From: Sphingobium sp. Cam5-1
GTDB lineage: Bacteria > Pseudomonadota > Alphaproteobacteria > Sphingomonadales > Sphingomonadaceae
Assembly: GCF_015693305.1 (NCBI RefSeq)
Contig: NZ_CP065138.1
Span: forward strand, 1,178,001 to 1,242,000
Length of the DNA: 64,000 nt
Direction: 5' to 3'
The notes under the pieces were generated by a model. The model ran no database searches and had not been told where the DNA came from. It was given only the letters and a program-made list of their open reading frames with translations. Positions 1-8,080 of this stretch are shown here, piece after piece; the first letter of the stretch is position 1; each line of letters opens with the position of its first letter. Both the position numbers and the translations under genes were made by a program.

Positions 1-47
1 GGGTCCGAAGAATCGGAAACGTAACGATAAGAAAATGGGGATGGGTC

Positions 48-605
48 GTGGAAGTCAATAAGTCAGTCACAATCTTGCATGTCGGCAAGTTGGTGACGGC
101 GCACAAGGAATGCCTGTGCGTCGTCCATTCGCTGTCGCCGCGTGAAGCACTCGTGCGCACCAGCCTGCCGATGATGGCGGGCGAAAGCGTCACGCTGGGG
201 CTGCGAAACGGTTTTTCCGTTTCGGCTGTCGTCGGCATGAACATGGGCGATCATGTGTCTTTGCTGTTCGAAGAGCATATCGCCATTTCGACCATCATCG
301 CGGAACAGAGACAGGGTCGCAGCGAACGGGAAGCAGTTCGGCTGAACATCGTCATGCCTATTACCGTATGTGCAGTCACCGGCACGCATTCCTGTATGAT
401 GCAGGACATTTCGCTGTTCGGGATCAAGGTCCTCGACGAGGCAGGTCAGCTTCGGGAAAACATGAAGGTGCAAGTCTTTGTGGAAGGGCTGGGCAAACGG
501 GATGCCATGGTCCGTTGGTGTCAGGATACATATGCAGGATTGAGTTTCGAGGTAGCCCTTGGATTCAAGTTGCTCGACCAGTGGGCGGCGCAGATAATGG
601 GCTGA
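48..605 (+). CDS. PilZ domain protein (two-domain)
   Basis: A 185-residue protein with a probable c-di-GMP-binding PilZ domain in its C-terminal half. The sequence shows an RxxxR motif (R-E-A-V-R, about residues 93-97) followed by D-I-S-L-F-G, which fits DxSxxG, and then alternating beta-like stretches. The N-terminal 85 residues look like a second small beta-barrel without the binding motif, as in YcgR-type tandem proteins; this is inference. The start is GTG at 48, because the ATGs just upstream lead to a stop within a few codons. It has no signal peptide or membrane segment, so it should act in the cytoplasm as a c-di-GMP effector. It stands alone before the agmatine genes. The target process cannot be told from the sequence. 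Confidence 0.75.
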   Translation: MEVNKSVTILHVGKLVTAHKECLCVVHSLSPREALVRTSLPMMAGESVTLGLRNGFSVSAVVGMNMGDHVSLLFEEHIAISTIIAEQRQGRSEREAVRLNIVMPITVCAVTGTHSCMMQDISLFGIKVLDEAGQLRENMKVQVFVEGLGKRDAMVRWCQDTYAGLSFEVALGFKLLDQWAAQIMG

Positions 606-686
606 CGCCGTTGAATTTGGCGCTGTCACACTGACCGTAATCCTGTAGAGCGCAGGGGACAACGCCATCTCAGCAGGAGAAAGCCG

Positions 687-1673
687 ATGACATTCCGTAT
701 GCCTGCCGAATGGGCGCCGCATGAATGGACCTGGATCGGCTTTCCCACTTATCCGGAGGAATGGCCGGACGCGTTTGAAGAGGCGCGGGTGCAGATCGCT
801 GCCTTTGCCAAGGCGCTTCATGTCGATGGCAAGGGCGAAGAAGTGCGGCTGGTCTGCGCCAATGAGGGCGACGCGGCAGTGGCGCGATCGCTGGCTGGAC
901 CGGATGTGACGATCGTCGTGCAGAAGCTGGGCGACGTATGGCTGCGGGACACGGCGCCGATCGCGGTGATGCGCGGAAGCGAGCGTGCCCTTGTCGATTT
1001 CGGCTTCAATGGGTGGGGCGGCAAATATCAGATGCCCGGCGATGAAGATGTCGGTGCGCGTCTGGCCGCGACCACCGGATTGCCGACATCCTCGCAGCAT
1101 TGGATATTCGAAGGCGGCGCCGTCGACACGGATGGCACCGGCCTGTTCGTGACGACCGAGCAATGCCTGCTCAATCCCAATCGTAACCCTGACCTGGATC
1201 GCGGCAAGATCGAAACGTTGTTGGCGGGATCTCTGGGGCTATCCGACATGCTGTGGCTGGGCGACGGGTTGCTGAACGACCATACGGACGGCCATGTGGA
1301 TAATCTGGCGCGCTTTGTCGCGCCGGGGGTGCTGGCGCTCCCGGAAGCAAGCACGGATGATGATCCCAACGTCGCCATCTATGCTGATGCCCGCGCCCGC
1401 GCAGAGGCGTTCGGCGTCGAGGTAGCGTCCATCCCCTCCCCCGGCCGCGTGCTGGTGGATGGCGAAGTGATCCCCGCCAGTTACATGAATTTCTATATCG
1501 GCAATGCCGCCGTCATCGTGCCCGTCTATGGCCAGCCCAATGATCAGGCGGCGCTGGACGCGATCAAGCCGTTCTTCCCCGATCGCGAGATCATCGGGCT
1601 CCGCAGCGACGCCATCCTGTCAGGCGGCGGCAGTTTCCATTGTTGCAGCCAGCAGATGCCGTCGGCGTTATGA
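687..1673 (+). CDS. aguA: agmatine deiminase
   Basis: A 328-residue cytosolic enzyme that hydrolyses agmatine to N-carbamoylputrescine and ammonia. Family motifs are all present: DVWLRDTAP at residues 83-91, FEGGAVDTDG at 141-150, HTDGHVDNLARF at 199-210, and the C-terminal GGGSFHC with the nucleophilic Cys near residue 319. The length is slightly short of the usual 340-370. The start ATG follows a CAGGAG ribosome site. Its stop overlaps the next gene's ATG (ATGA), and aguB follows, so the unit converts agmatine to putrescine in two steps. Porphyromonas-type peptidylarginine deiminase is a relative, but the short form and the aguB neighbour favour agmatine deiminase. Confidence 0.93.
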   Translation: MTFRMPAEWAPHEWTWIGFPTYPEEWPDAFEEARVQIAAFAKALHVDGKGEEVRLVCANEGDAAVARSLAGPDVTIVVQKLGDVWLRDTAPIAVMRGSERALVDFGFNGWGGKYQMPGDEDVGARLAATTGLPTSSQHWIFEGGAVDTDGTGLFVTTEQCLLNPNRNPDLDRGKIETLLAGSLGLSDMLWLGDGLLNDHTDGHVDNLARFVAPGVLALPEASTDDDPNVAIYADARARAEAFGVEVASIPSPGRVLVDGEVIPASYMNFYIGNAAVIVPVYGQPNDQAALDAIKPFFPDREIIGLRSDAILSGGGSFHCCSQQMPSAL

Positions 1674-2023
1674 GCGGAATGCTCGCGATACGCGCGCTTT
1701 TGTCGGGCGTCATCATCGCCATCGTGTCTGTCGTATCCCGGCGCTATCCGGCGTTTGGCGCGTTGATCGCGTCCCTGCCCCTGATTTCGGTACTGGGGAT
1801 GATATGGCTGTGGAATGACAAGCCCGATGTCGAAAATATGGCACGGCATGCAGAGGCGACCTTTTACTATGTCCTGCCGTCCCTGCCCATGTTCCTGCTG
1901 ATCCCCGCGCTGTTGCGGCGGGGCATTTCCTTTCCCCCAGCATTGATCGCCGGTTGCGCAATGACGATCCTGCTCTATCTCGCAACCGTCGCCATCACCG
2001 CCCGGTTGGGCATTCGCCTCTAG
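1670..2023 (+). CDS. small integral membrane protein (DUF3147-like)
   Basis: A 117-residue hydrophobic protein with about four membrane segments (residues roughly 4-22, 28-46, 62-80 and 88-110). It resembles the DUF3147 family by its composition and by the S-R-R-Y-P-x-F-G-A-L-I-A-S-L-P-L segment. The ATG overlaps the aguA stop in an ATGA arrangement, which argues for this start over the in-frame ATG 30 bases upstream inside aguA. aguB begins 14 bases after its stop, so it sits inside the agmatine operon. A transport or membrane role linked to polyamines is possible but only inferred from position. Confidence 0.75.
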   Translation: MSGMLAIRALLSGVIIAIVSVVSRRYPAFGALIASLPLISVLGMIWLWNDKPDVENMARHAEATFYYVLPSLPMFLLIPALLRRGISFPPALIAGCAMTILLYLATVAITARLGIRL

Positions 2024-2036
2024 GACCTTCGAGGAT

Positions 2037-2885
2037 ATGACCAAAGTCACCGTTGCCGCCCTTCAGCTCGCCTTTTCAGAGGATCTGGATGACAATGTCG
2101 CCATGGTGTCGGACCATGTGGTGAAGGCAGCGGCACGGGGCGCGAAGATCATCCTGCCGCCCGAACTGTTCGAAGGGCATTATTTCTGCAAGGTCGAGGA
2201 TGAGGCCCTGTTCGCCAATGCCAAGCCGATCGGCGAACATCCCGCCGTGGCCGAGATGCGCAAAGTGGCAAAGGCGGAGCGCGTCTATATCCCCACCAGT
2301 TTTTTCGAACGCGACGGCCAGCATCATTATAATTCTCTCGCGATGATCGACGATGAAGGCGAGATCATGGGCGTCTATCGCAAGAGCCACATTCCGGACG
2401 GGCCGGGTTATGAGGAAAAATATTATTTCCGTCCCGGCAATAGCGGATTCAAGGTGTGGGAGACGCGCTACGGCACGATCGGCGTCGGCATTTGCTGGGA
2501 CCAATGGTATCCGGAAGCGGCGCGGGTCATGGCGTTGATGGGGGCCGAACTGCTCTTCTACCCTACCGCAATCGGATCTGAACCCTATGATGCGGATCTG
2601 GACACTAGCCGCATGTGGCGCCGGGCCATGATCGGCCATGCCGTCAGCAATTGCATGCCGGTCATCGCGGCGAACCGGATTGGCGACGAGGAAGGCCAGA
2701 AATTCTACGGCCACAGTTTCATCAGCGATGAGTGGGGCGATTTCGCGGCGGAAGCCGATGCGAAGGATCATGGCGCTCTGGTCGCTACGATCGATCTGGC
2801 CCAGGCGCGCAAGCATCGAGCTGGCATGGGGTTCTTCCGCGACCGGCGACCGGAGCTTTATTCCCGGATCGCACAAGACATCTGA
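2037..2885 (+). CDS. aguB: N-carbamoylputrescine amidase
   Basis: A 282-residue nitrilase-superfamily enzyme that cleaves N-carbamoylputrescine to putrescine, CO2 and ammonia. The Glu-Lys-Cys catalytic triad is visible: E43 in PPELFEG, K116 in YRKSHIP and C153 in GICWDQWYPE. Length and motifs match the AguB branch, with GPGYEEKYYF and the GHAVSN region typical of it. It follows aguA and a membrane protein in one operon, so the two-step agmatine route is complete. A GAGGA ribosome site precedes the ATG. No oddities were seen. Confidence 0.94.
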   Translation: MTKVTVAALQLAFSEDLDDNVAMVSDHVVKAAARGAKIILPPELFEGHYFCKVEDEALFANAKPIGEHPAVAEMRKVAKAERVYIPTSFFERDGQHHYNSLAMIDDEGEIMGVYRKSHIPDGPGYEEKYYFRPGNSGFKVWETRYGTIGVGICWDQWYPEAARVMALMGAELLFYPTAIGSEPYDADLDTSRMWRRAMIGHAVSNCMPVIAANRIGDEEGQKFYGHSFISDEWGDFAAEADAKDHGALVATIDLAQARKHRAGMGFFRDRRPELYSRIAQDI

Positions 2886-2899
2886 TTGAGAATGACGCC

Positions 2900-3190
2900 A
2901 TGACGGTGGCACGCCATTATGTGATGCACGCAAAGGAAGGGTCGGACGCGGCGCTGGAAACTGCCCTTCGCGCGCTTGCCGCCGCCGTCCGCCCGCTGCC
3001 GGGTTGCGAGGGTGTCGAGATGCTGCGCGACCTGGGGAATGAGCGGCGCTTCGTTTTTATCGAGTGCTGGGCTGATGTCGATGCGCACAAGGCGGCGGGG
3101 CCGATGCTGGACAAGGGGCTGTTCGGGCCAATGATGGACGCGATGGATGGGCCGCCGGAAGGCGCCTATCTCGACTATCTGATAAGCTGA
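2900..3190 (+). CDS. antibiotic biosynthesis monooxygenase (ABM) domain protein
   Basis: A 96-residue ferredoxin-like-fold protein. The pattern of an N-terminal strand (V-A-R-H-Y-V-M), an R-x-L-P-G-C-E-G turn and F-V-F-I-E-C-W is that of the ABM/YgiN family. Such proteins include heme-degrading and quinol monooxygenases as well as many of unknown substrate. The open frame extends upstream through the end of aguB, but ATG 2900, 15 bases after the aguB stop, gives the normal family length. It is probably co-transcribed with the agmatine genes. No direct functional link is known, and the substrate is unassigned. Confidence 0.7.
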   Translation: MTVARHYVMHAKEGSDAALETALRALAAAVRPLPGCEGVEMLRDLGNERRFVFIECWADVDAHKAAGPMLDKGLFGPMMDAMDGPPEGAYLDYLIS

Positions 3191-3200
3191 GCGGTCTGCG

Positions 3201-3851
3201 TCAGAGCAGCGTCACTGCCCTTTCGAAAACGGCCGCAAACATCTCATTCGTCAGGCGGCCGGTCATTATGTTTCTTTGGGAACAGTGATAGCTGTCGAGC
3301 ACGATCTTGCCGCTGGGCATGCGATGTTCCGCCATATGGGCGAAGCGGGCTTTTGGAAGCTTGCCGCCCAGCACCTTCACGACCGATTGATGCGCGATTT
3401 CGCCTAGCGCGATGAATATCCGTGCGTTGGGCAGTGCTTCCACGGCAGACTTCAGGAATATGCGGCAATTATGCGCTTCCTGCGGCACGGGCTTATTCTG
3501 CGGCGGTAGGCATTTCACGGCATTGAGGATGATGGCGTCGTGCAGGACGAGCTGGTCGTCGGGCCTTGCCTCATAGGTGCCTTGGGCCAGACCGACATTC
3601 AGCAGCGTCGCGAAGAGAAGGTTGCCAGCGAAATCGCCAGTGAAGGCCCGGCCGGTGCGATTGACTCCTTGCTTGCCCGGAGCCAGGCCGACGATGACGA
3701 TGCGGGCGAGCGGATCGCCAAAGGCGGGCACCGGGGCGTTCCACCAGTCGGGATGCTGCGTCCGGCATTCCTCGCGCAAAGCGACGAGGCGCGGGCAGAA
3801 CGGGCAATCGAGCGGAGCTTCCGCATGAGCTATGGGGCTTTGCAGCGTCAT
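3201..3851 (-). CDS. uracil-DNA glycosylase, family 5 (UDGb)
   Basis: A 216-residue DNA-repair enzyme that removes uracil and related deaminated bases. Four cysteines fit the family 4/5 iron-sulfur cluster: C16 and C19 (C-P-F-C), C112 and C127. The first active-site motif, GLAPGKQGVNRTGRAFTGD (residues 53-71), is that of family 5, and the last motif reads SYHCSQRN followed by TGRLT. The usual Pro after the His is Cys here, a small variation. The gene converges on the operon to its left and is divergent from folK, leaving only about 20 bases for both starts. Confidence 0.88.
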   Translation of the reverse strand: MTLQSPIAHAEAPLDCPFCPRLVALREECRTQHPDWWNAPVPAFGDPLARIVIVGLAPGKQGVNRTGRAFTGDFAGNLLFATLLNVGLAQGTYEARPDDQLVLHDAIILNAVKCLPPQNKPVPQEAHNCRIFLKSAVEALPNARIFIALGEIAHQSVVKVLGGKLPKARFAHMAEHRMPSGKIVLDSYHCSQRNIMTGRLTNEMFAAVFERAVTLL

Positions 3852-3874
3852 GCGTAGCGGTTAGGCGCAGTGTG

Positions 3875-4387
3875 ATGGTCAAGACAAGCACTCTTCATCT
3901 TTACGCGCTTGCACTGGGGTCGAACCGGCCGCTGTCGGGGAAGCGGACGCCGAAGGTGCTGGTGAAGGAAGCTGCGACCCGCTTGCAGCGGGTTGGCCGG
4001 GTGCTTGCGATGGCGCCGATATTGACGTCATCGCCGATCGGGCCTTCGTTGCGGGAATATGCGAACAGCGCTTTGTTGATCGAGAGCGATCTGCCACCGA
4101 AGGCAATGTTGAGCGCGCTCAAGATGATTGAGGCGGGACTCGGTCGGCGCCGCCATCGCCGCTGGGGCGCGCGCAGCGTCGATATCGATATCATCCTGTG
4201 GTCTGGCGGGCGCTGGCAGAGCAGGACGCTGGACATTCCGCACCCCGCTTTCCGCACGCGCGATTTCGTGCTGTCACCGCTTTGCGCGATCGTTCCCGGC
4301 TGGCGCGATCCGGTTTCCGGCCTGTCCATCCGGCAGCTGCGGACAAGGTTGCGAAAAGCACAAGTTTTGCTGCGTCCTAGAGGTTGA
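3875..4387 (+). CDS. folK: 2-amino-4-hydroxy-6-hydroxymethyldihydropteridine pyrophosphokinase
   Basis: A 170-residue folate-pathway enzyme that transfers pyrophosphate from ATP to the 6-hydroxymethyl group of the pterin. L-G-S-N near residue 14 and the signature RRWGARSVDIDIIL (about 95-108), with the metal-binding D-I-D, identify HPPK, as does IPHPAFRTRDFVLSPL. The start could be GTG 3872 or ATG 3875, and I take the ATG. It is divergent from the glycosylase gene and is followed by tRNA-Lys. No other folate gene lies nearby. Confidence 0.92.
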   Translation: MVKTSTLHLYALALGSNRPLSGKRTPKVLVKEAATRLQRVGRVLAMAPILTSSPIGPSLREYANSALLIESDLPPKAMLSALKMIEAGLGRRRHRRWGARSVDIDIILWSGGRWQSRTLDIPHPAFRTRDFVLSPLCAIVPGWRDPVSGLSIRQLRTRLRKAQVLLRPRG

Positions 4388-4431
4388 CCAGTCGCATAAC
4401 GGCCTCTAGTGCGTGCGGACCTCGCACGAGA

Positions 4432-4507
4432 GGGCCCTTAGCTCAGTCGGTAGAGCAACTGACTTTTAATCAGTAGGTCGCTGGTTCGAATCCAGCAGGG
4501 CTCACCA
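4432..4507 (+). tRNA. tRNA-Lys (anticodon UUU)
   Basis: A 76-base cloverleaf. The 7-bp acceptor stem GGGCCCT pairs with AGGGCTC (one G-U), the D-arm has TTAGCTC...GAGCA, the anticodon arm CTGACTTTTAATCAG places TTT as anticodon, and the T-arm is CTGGTTCGAATCCAG. The discriminator A and the terminal CCA are both encoded. It decodes AAA and AAG lysine codons. It lies alone between folK and the oppositely directed oxidoreductase gene. Confidence 0.97.
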
Positions 4508-4551
4508 TATTTCGCCATCGTCGGTTTGACATGGCGAGCCGCGATTTCTCC

Positions 4552-5217
4552 TTAAACGCCTGTGATCCGGATACCGGAGCCGGGTACTTTATATTTGCGG
4601 TTGAGCGCGATGAGGACGGAGGTCAGCCCTTCCGCCACGACGGAGTTGCAGAGCGGCCCTGCGTTCCAGGCGCGCAGGCCGATTTCCTGCGCCAATGCGA
4701 CTACCTGATCAGCGGCGGCGGGGTCGTCAGCACATACCAGGACATCGCATTCCACATCCTCGTCCAGCTTGGTGAGATGGTGGGCGCTGATATTCTGGAA
4801 GGCGGACACGACGCGAACACCCTCGCCCAGCATCTTCTGCACAGCCTCCACCGCCGATCCGCCATTGGGAAGCTGTACGCGGCTTACCTTGGGCGGCATC
4901 AGCGGGACGGTGACGTCGATGAGGATCTTGCCTGTCAGGGCCGTTGCGACCTCCTGCACGGTGGACTGCTGCGCGGAATAGGGGACGGCTAGAACGACGA
5001 TCTCGCCCTGCGCGGCGGCCTCTGCATTGGGGGCGCCGGTGACGCGGTTACAACCAAGCACCTCGTCCATCTGCGCGGCGGCTTCCATTGCCCGCTCGGC
5101 CGTGCGGCTGCCGATGATGATCCTGTGCCCCTTGTGCGCCCAGCGCAGCGCGAGCCCGCCGCCTTCCTTGCCGGTTCCGCCCAGCACGGCGATCGTCGCC
5201 AGTTGTTCATTCTGCAT
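4552..5217 (-). CDS. NADP oxidoreductase, NpdG (F420-reductase)-like
   Basis: A 221-residue Rossmann-fold protein. It has an N-terminal dinucleotide motif VLGGTGKEGGG (residues 11-21), the G-S-R-T NADP 2-phosphate site, A-V-P-Y, D-V-T-V-P-L and A-F-Q-N-I-S-A-H-H-L, the order seen in NADPH:F420 oxidoreductases. The start at 5217 follows GGAGAG and gives the family length; an in-frame ATG 81 bases upstream only adds a basic tail. No F420 biosynthesis gene is in the window, and sphingomonads are not generally known for F420, so a different flavin or NADP-linked partner is possible. Confidence 0.75.
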   Translation of the reverse strand: MQNEQLATIAVLGGTGKEGGGLALRWAHKGHRIIIGSRTAERAMEAAAQMDEVLGCNRVTGAPNAEAAAQGEIVVLAVPYSAQQSTVQEVATALTGKILIDVTVPLMPPKVSRVQLPNGGSAVEAVQKMLGEGVRVVSAFQNISAHHLTKLDEDVECDVLVCADDPAAADQVVALAQEIGLRAWNAGPLCNSVVAEGLTSVLIALNRKYKVPGSGIRITGV

Positions 5218-5338
5218 GAGACACACTCTCCAATTATCTCGGCGCGGTTTTGGGGCGCCATTTGATCTTTTGCGGCTTATGATTTGGTCAAGGCTCACCG
5301 GTCTGGCCGTCTCTGCCCCGTGAAGCGGAAGCGGAAGT

Positions 5339-6052
5339 CTAAGCGGCTATCGCCTTTGCGCTATGGGGCACGGGGATCGCACCCACGCCGCGTTCAGCGA
5401 TGTCCTTGAGAAGCGTCTCTACATCCTTGCGGGCATTGCCTTTCAGTGCGCCTGCGAGGCAGCCCAGATAGCTGCTGACAAGCCGGACGATGACTTCATC
5501 GTCAGCGATGCGGCCCTGCGCCCATTCGTTGATTGTCGCGAATTCGAGCCGCACCAGATCATCGACAAGCTTATCTACATCGACCCATGGCTGAAGCTGC
5601 TTCTTAGCTTCCAGCGCTGCGATCCAGCTGCGATTATGATGGACGGCGGGGGCGTGGATGGCGGTCCAGATATCGTGATCGACATCGGAGCTGAAATAGA
5701 GCGACATGACCGCCTTGACGTAATTCCGCAGTTTGGCGTTACGTCGAAGGACGGAAATCATGCGTTCGATATTATGCTCCATCGTGCCCGGCTCGCTGAC
5801 ATAGGAGAGATTGCTCACATATTCGTCGAAATATTCCTGGATCGCCGCCGCGATCATCCGTTCTCGGGTCTGAAACGCATTATAGAGTGTTCGCTTGGCA
5901 ACGCCCGCGCGATGCCCGATCTCGTTCATGCTGAAGGCGGCGATGCCCTGTTCAGCGATTACTTTTCGCGTTTCGTCCAGAATGCGCTTGCGCCGTTCGA
6001 TGATGGCGGGGCTGGAATAGGTTTGCGGACGATCACCTACATCCTTCAGCAT
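5339..6052 (-). CDS. TetR/AcrR family transcriptional regulator
   Basis: A 237-residue repressor-type protein. The N-terminal helix-turn-helix is clear (A-F-S-M-N-E-I-G-H-R-A-G-V-A-K-R-T-L-Y-N-A-F, about residues 39-60), followed by an all-helical ligand domain. ATG 6052, with AAGGG seven bases upstream, is preferred to TTG 6073. The oxidoreductase gene lies downstream in the same direction but 120 bases away. The esterase-like gene lies upstream on the same strand. Either could be a target. The ligand is unknown. Confidence 0.85.
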   Translation of the reverse strand: MLKDVGDRPQTYSSPAIIERRKRILDETRKVIAEQGIAAFSMNEIGHRAGVAKRTLYNAFQTRERMIAAAIQEYFDEYVSNLSYVSEPGTMEHNIERMISVLRRNAKLRNYVKAVMSLYFSSDVDHDIWTAIHAPAVHHNRSWIAALEAKKQLQPWVDVDKLVDDLVRLEFATINEWAQGRIADDEVIVRLVSSYLGCLAGALKGNARKDVETLLKDIAERGVGAIPVPHSAKAIAA

Positions 6053-6185
6053 CGGCTTACCCTTGGCGGTCAATCTCGTGCCTCATTCTGTGCATTTCAT
6101 CCCCCCCGCTGCCTAGCATAGCGGGAATGCATGAAGGTGCAAATTTCGGTTTGCGTGGATGCGAGATGAAGCGCGTCTCATCTGC

Positions 6186-7385
6186 TCAGGCCCTGCTTGT
6201 CGCAATCGCTGCCCGCACGCCATCGCGCAGTTCCCGGCGGATCGGATAGTTGTTCGACGGCAGATGCTGCGTCATCAGCAACCCAATGATTTTTTCCCTC
6301 GGGTCGATGAAGAAGAAGGTGGAGAACAGGCCCCCCCAAAAATATTCGCCGGTCACAAGGTCGGCGGCCAAGCCCAGCCCGAAGCCTACCCCGGCATAAT
6401 CCGCCTCGCTGAACAGGGACAAGGAATGGCGGGCAAGATCACCCCCGCCCGGAAGATGATTTACGTGCATGGCCGCAACGGTCTGCGGTTTGAGCAAGCG
6501 CGTCCCGTCCAGTTCACCGCCCCGCAAAAGCATCCGGGCAAAGCGATGATAGTCGTTCGCGGTCGATATGAGACCACCTCCGCCGGAGCGCAGCTTCAAA
6601 CTTCGCCGCCAACCGCTGCGCGCGCCACGGTCGTAGAGCGACAGGTCGCCATCGGGACGCAGCTGCCACGCGTCGGTCATCCGCTCTATCTTGTCGCCGG
6701 GCAGCTCGAAAAACGTGTCGGTCATCCCGAGTGGACGGAAGATGCGATGTGTGAAGAAGCTGTCCAAATCAAGGCTGCTCAACCGTTCGACCACCACGCC
6801 CAGAACGTCGGTCGCAACCGAGTAATTCCAGCGTTCACCGGGAGAAAATTCCAGAGGCAGTTGGGACAATGCCGCGATGAACTCGTCAGAGCTGCGCTTC
6901 TGCTGAAACTCGTCAAGTCCGAGCCGACGATACTCCGCGTCGATTGCCGTCTGCCGCTGGAGGCCATAGGTCAGCCCAGACGTATGGCGCAGCAGATCAA
7001 TCATTCGCATCGGCTGCTTTAAGGGCGCCTGATCCACTCCAACGGAGAGACTGGCAAATTCCGGCAGGACATCCGTCACGGGATCGCCCAGCCCGACCAG
7101 CCCCTGTTCGACCAGCATCATGAAAGCGACCGATGTGACCGGTTTCGTCATCGACGCGATCCGGAACAGCGAGTCCTTCTCAAGCGATTCCTGGCTGGCG
7201 CGTGCGACGCCACTGACATGCGACAGCAAAACGCGCTCATCGCGCGAGACAAGCAGACGCAAATGAGGCAGCTTGCCGGTCGCCACATATTTTTCGTGCA
7301 GCGATGTGGCGAGCAGCTCCAATTTCTTCGGGTTCATGCCCGTCGCTGTCGCTGCCGCTACGTCAACCTGCGTGGTCGCCTGCAT
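6186..7385 (-). CDS. serine hydrolase, class C beta-lactamase fold (family VIII esterase-like)
   Basis: A 399-residue hydrolase. S78-M-T-K81 is the SxxK nucleophile/base pair, Y188-S-V190 is the second motif, and H-T-S-G-L is seen at about 134-138. YSV instead of the beta-lactamase YxN is the family VIII esterase pattern, so ester hydrolysis is more likely than beta-lactam cleavage. ATG 7385, with GGAGG four bases before it, is preferred over the in-frame GTG 15 bases upstream. No signal peptide is evident, which argues for a cytoplasmic enzyme. It is divergent from the ECF sigma gene. The substrate is unknown. Confidence 0.83.
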   Translation of the reverse strand: MQATTQVDVAAATATGMNPKKLELLATSLHEKYVATGKLPHLRLLVSRDERVLLSHVSGVARASQESLEKDSLFRIASMTKPVTSVAFMMLVEQGLVGLGDPVTDVLPEFASLSVGVDQAPLKQPMRMIDLLRHTSGLTYGLQRQTAIDAEYRRLGLDEFQQKRSSDEFIAALSQLPLEFSPGERWNYSVATDVLGVVVERLSSLDLDSFFTHRIFRPLGMTDTFFELPGDKIERMTDAWQLRPDGDLSLYDRGARSGWRRSLKLRSGGGGLISTANDYHRFARMLLRGGELDGTRLLKPQTVAAMHVNHLPGGGDLARHSLSLFSEADYAGVGFGLGLAADLVTGEYFWGGLFSTFFFIDPREKIIGLLMTQHLPSNNYPIRRELRDGVRAAIATSRA

Positions 7386-7530
7386 CCTGCCTCCGCTCAC
7401 TTACCCGATTTGCGCTAGAGCAGTGGCGCTTTGAGAACAATCCCGGCGGGGGCTATTCGCTTGTCCATTGCCAAAGACCTGTGGAGCCATCTATTTCGGG
7501 CGGCCTCACCTGCACTGGACCCACAACGGC

Positions 7531-8043
7531 ATGGCCAGCGGCCTATCTGCGATATTTCTGGCGAACCGCGCAGCGCTGCTGCGCTTCCTGCGCGCGCGTG
7601 GCGCGGGGGATGATGCAGAAGACCTGCTTCAGGACATGTGGATGAAGCTGGAAGCGAGGGACGTTGGTCCGGTCGCTGACCCCCTGCCCTATCTGTATCG
7701 CGCGGCCAACAATCTGATGCTGGACCGCTATCGTTCCAGCACGCGCCGGGGTAAGCGGGAGCAGGATTGGGCGGAGAGCGCTGGCGGCGTCATGGCCGAT
7801 CCGGGCGAGGACATGGCCGTGGATGAGCGGCTGATCCTGGCCGAGATCGTGGAGAACGCGCAGGAGGTCCTGCGCGACCTGGGACCACGGGTCGAACTGG
7901 TGTTTCGCCGATTTCGGATCGAAGGCGTCGGACAGCGGGGGATCGCCGAGGAATTGGGGGTCAGCCTGACGACCGTGGAGAAGGATTTACAGAAGGCTTA
8001 TCGCGCGCTGACCGTCCTCAAGCACAAGCTGGATACGGAATGA
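7531..8043 (+). CDS. FecI-type ECF RNA polymerase sigma factor
   Basis: A 170-residue sigma-70 family protein with region 2 (D-A-E-D-L-L-Q-D-M-W... L-P-Y-L-Y-R-A-A-N-N-L-M-L-D) and region 4 (V-F-R-R-F-R... I-A-E-E-L-G-V-S-L-T-T-V-E-K-D-L). It is followed after 37 bases by a FecR-like anti-sigma factor and then a TonB-dependent receptor with an N-terminal signalling domain, the classical surface-signalling trio. ATG 7531 is chosen over an upstream in-frame ATG at 7468, which would add 21 residues unlike the family. It probably directs transcription of its own receptor gene in response to an external ligand, likely an iron chelate or other large nutrient. Confidence 0.9.
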   Translation: MASGLSAIFLANRAALLRFLRARGAGDDAEDLLQDMWMKLEARDVGPVADPLPYLYRAANNLMLDRYRSSTRRGKREQDWAESAGGVMADPGEDMAVDERLILAEIVENAQEVLRDLGPRVELVFRRFRIEGVGQRGIAEELGVSLTTVEKDLQKAYRALTVLKHKLDTE

Positions 8044-8080
8044 CCTGCGCGGCGCCGTCTCGCCCGGTAAGGGGCAATAT

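Noticed and set aside
6186..7385. True class C beta-lactamase
   Set aside because: The second motif is YSV instead of YxN and there is no signal peptide, so an esterase-type enzyme is more likely.
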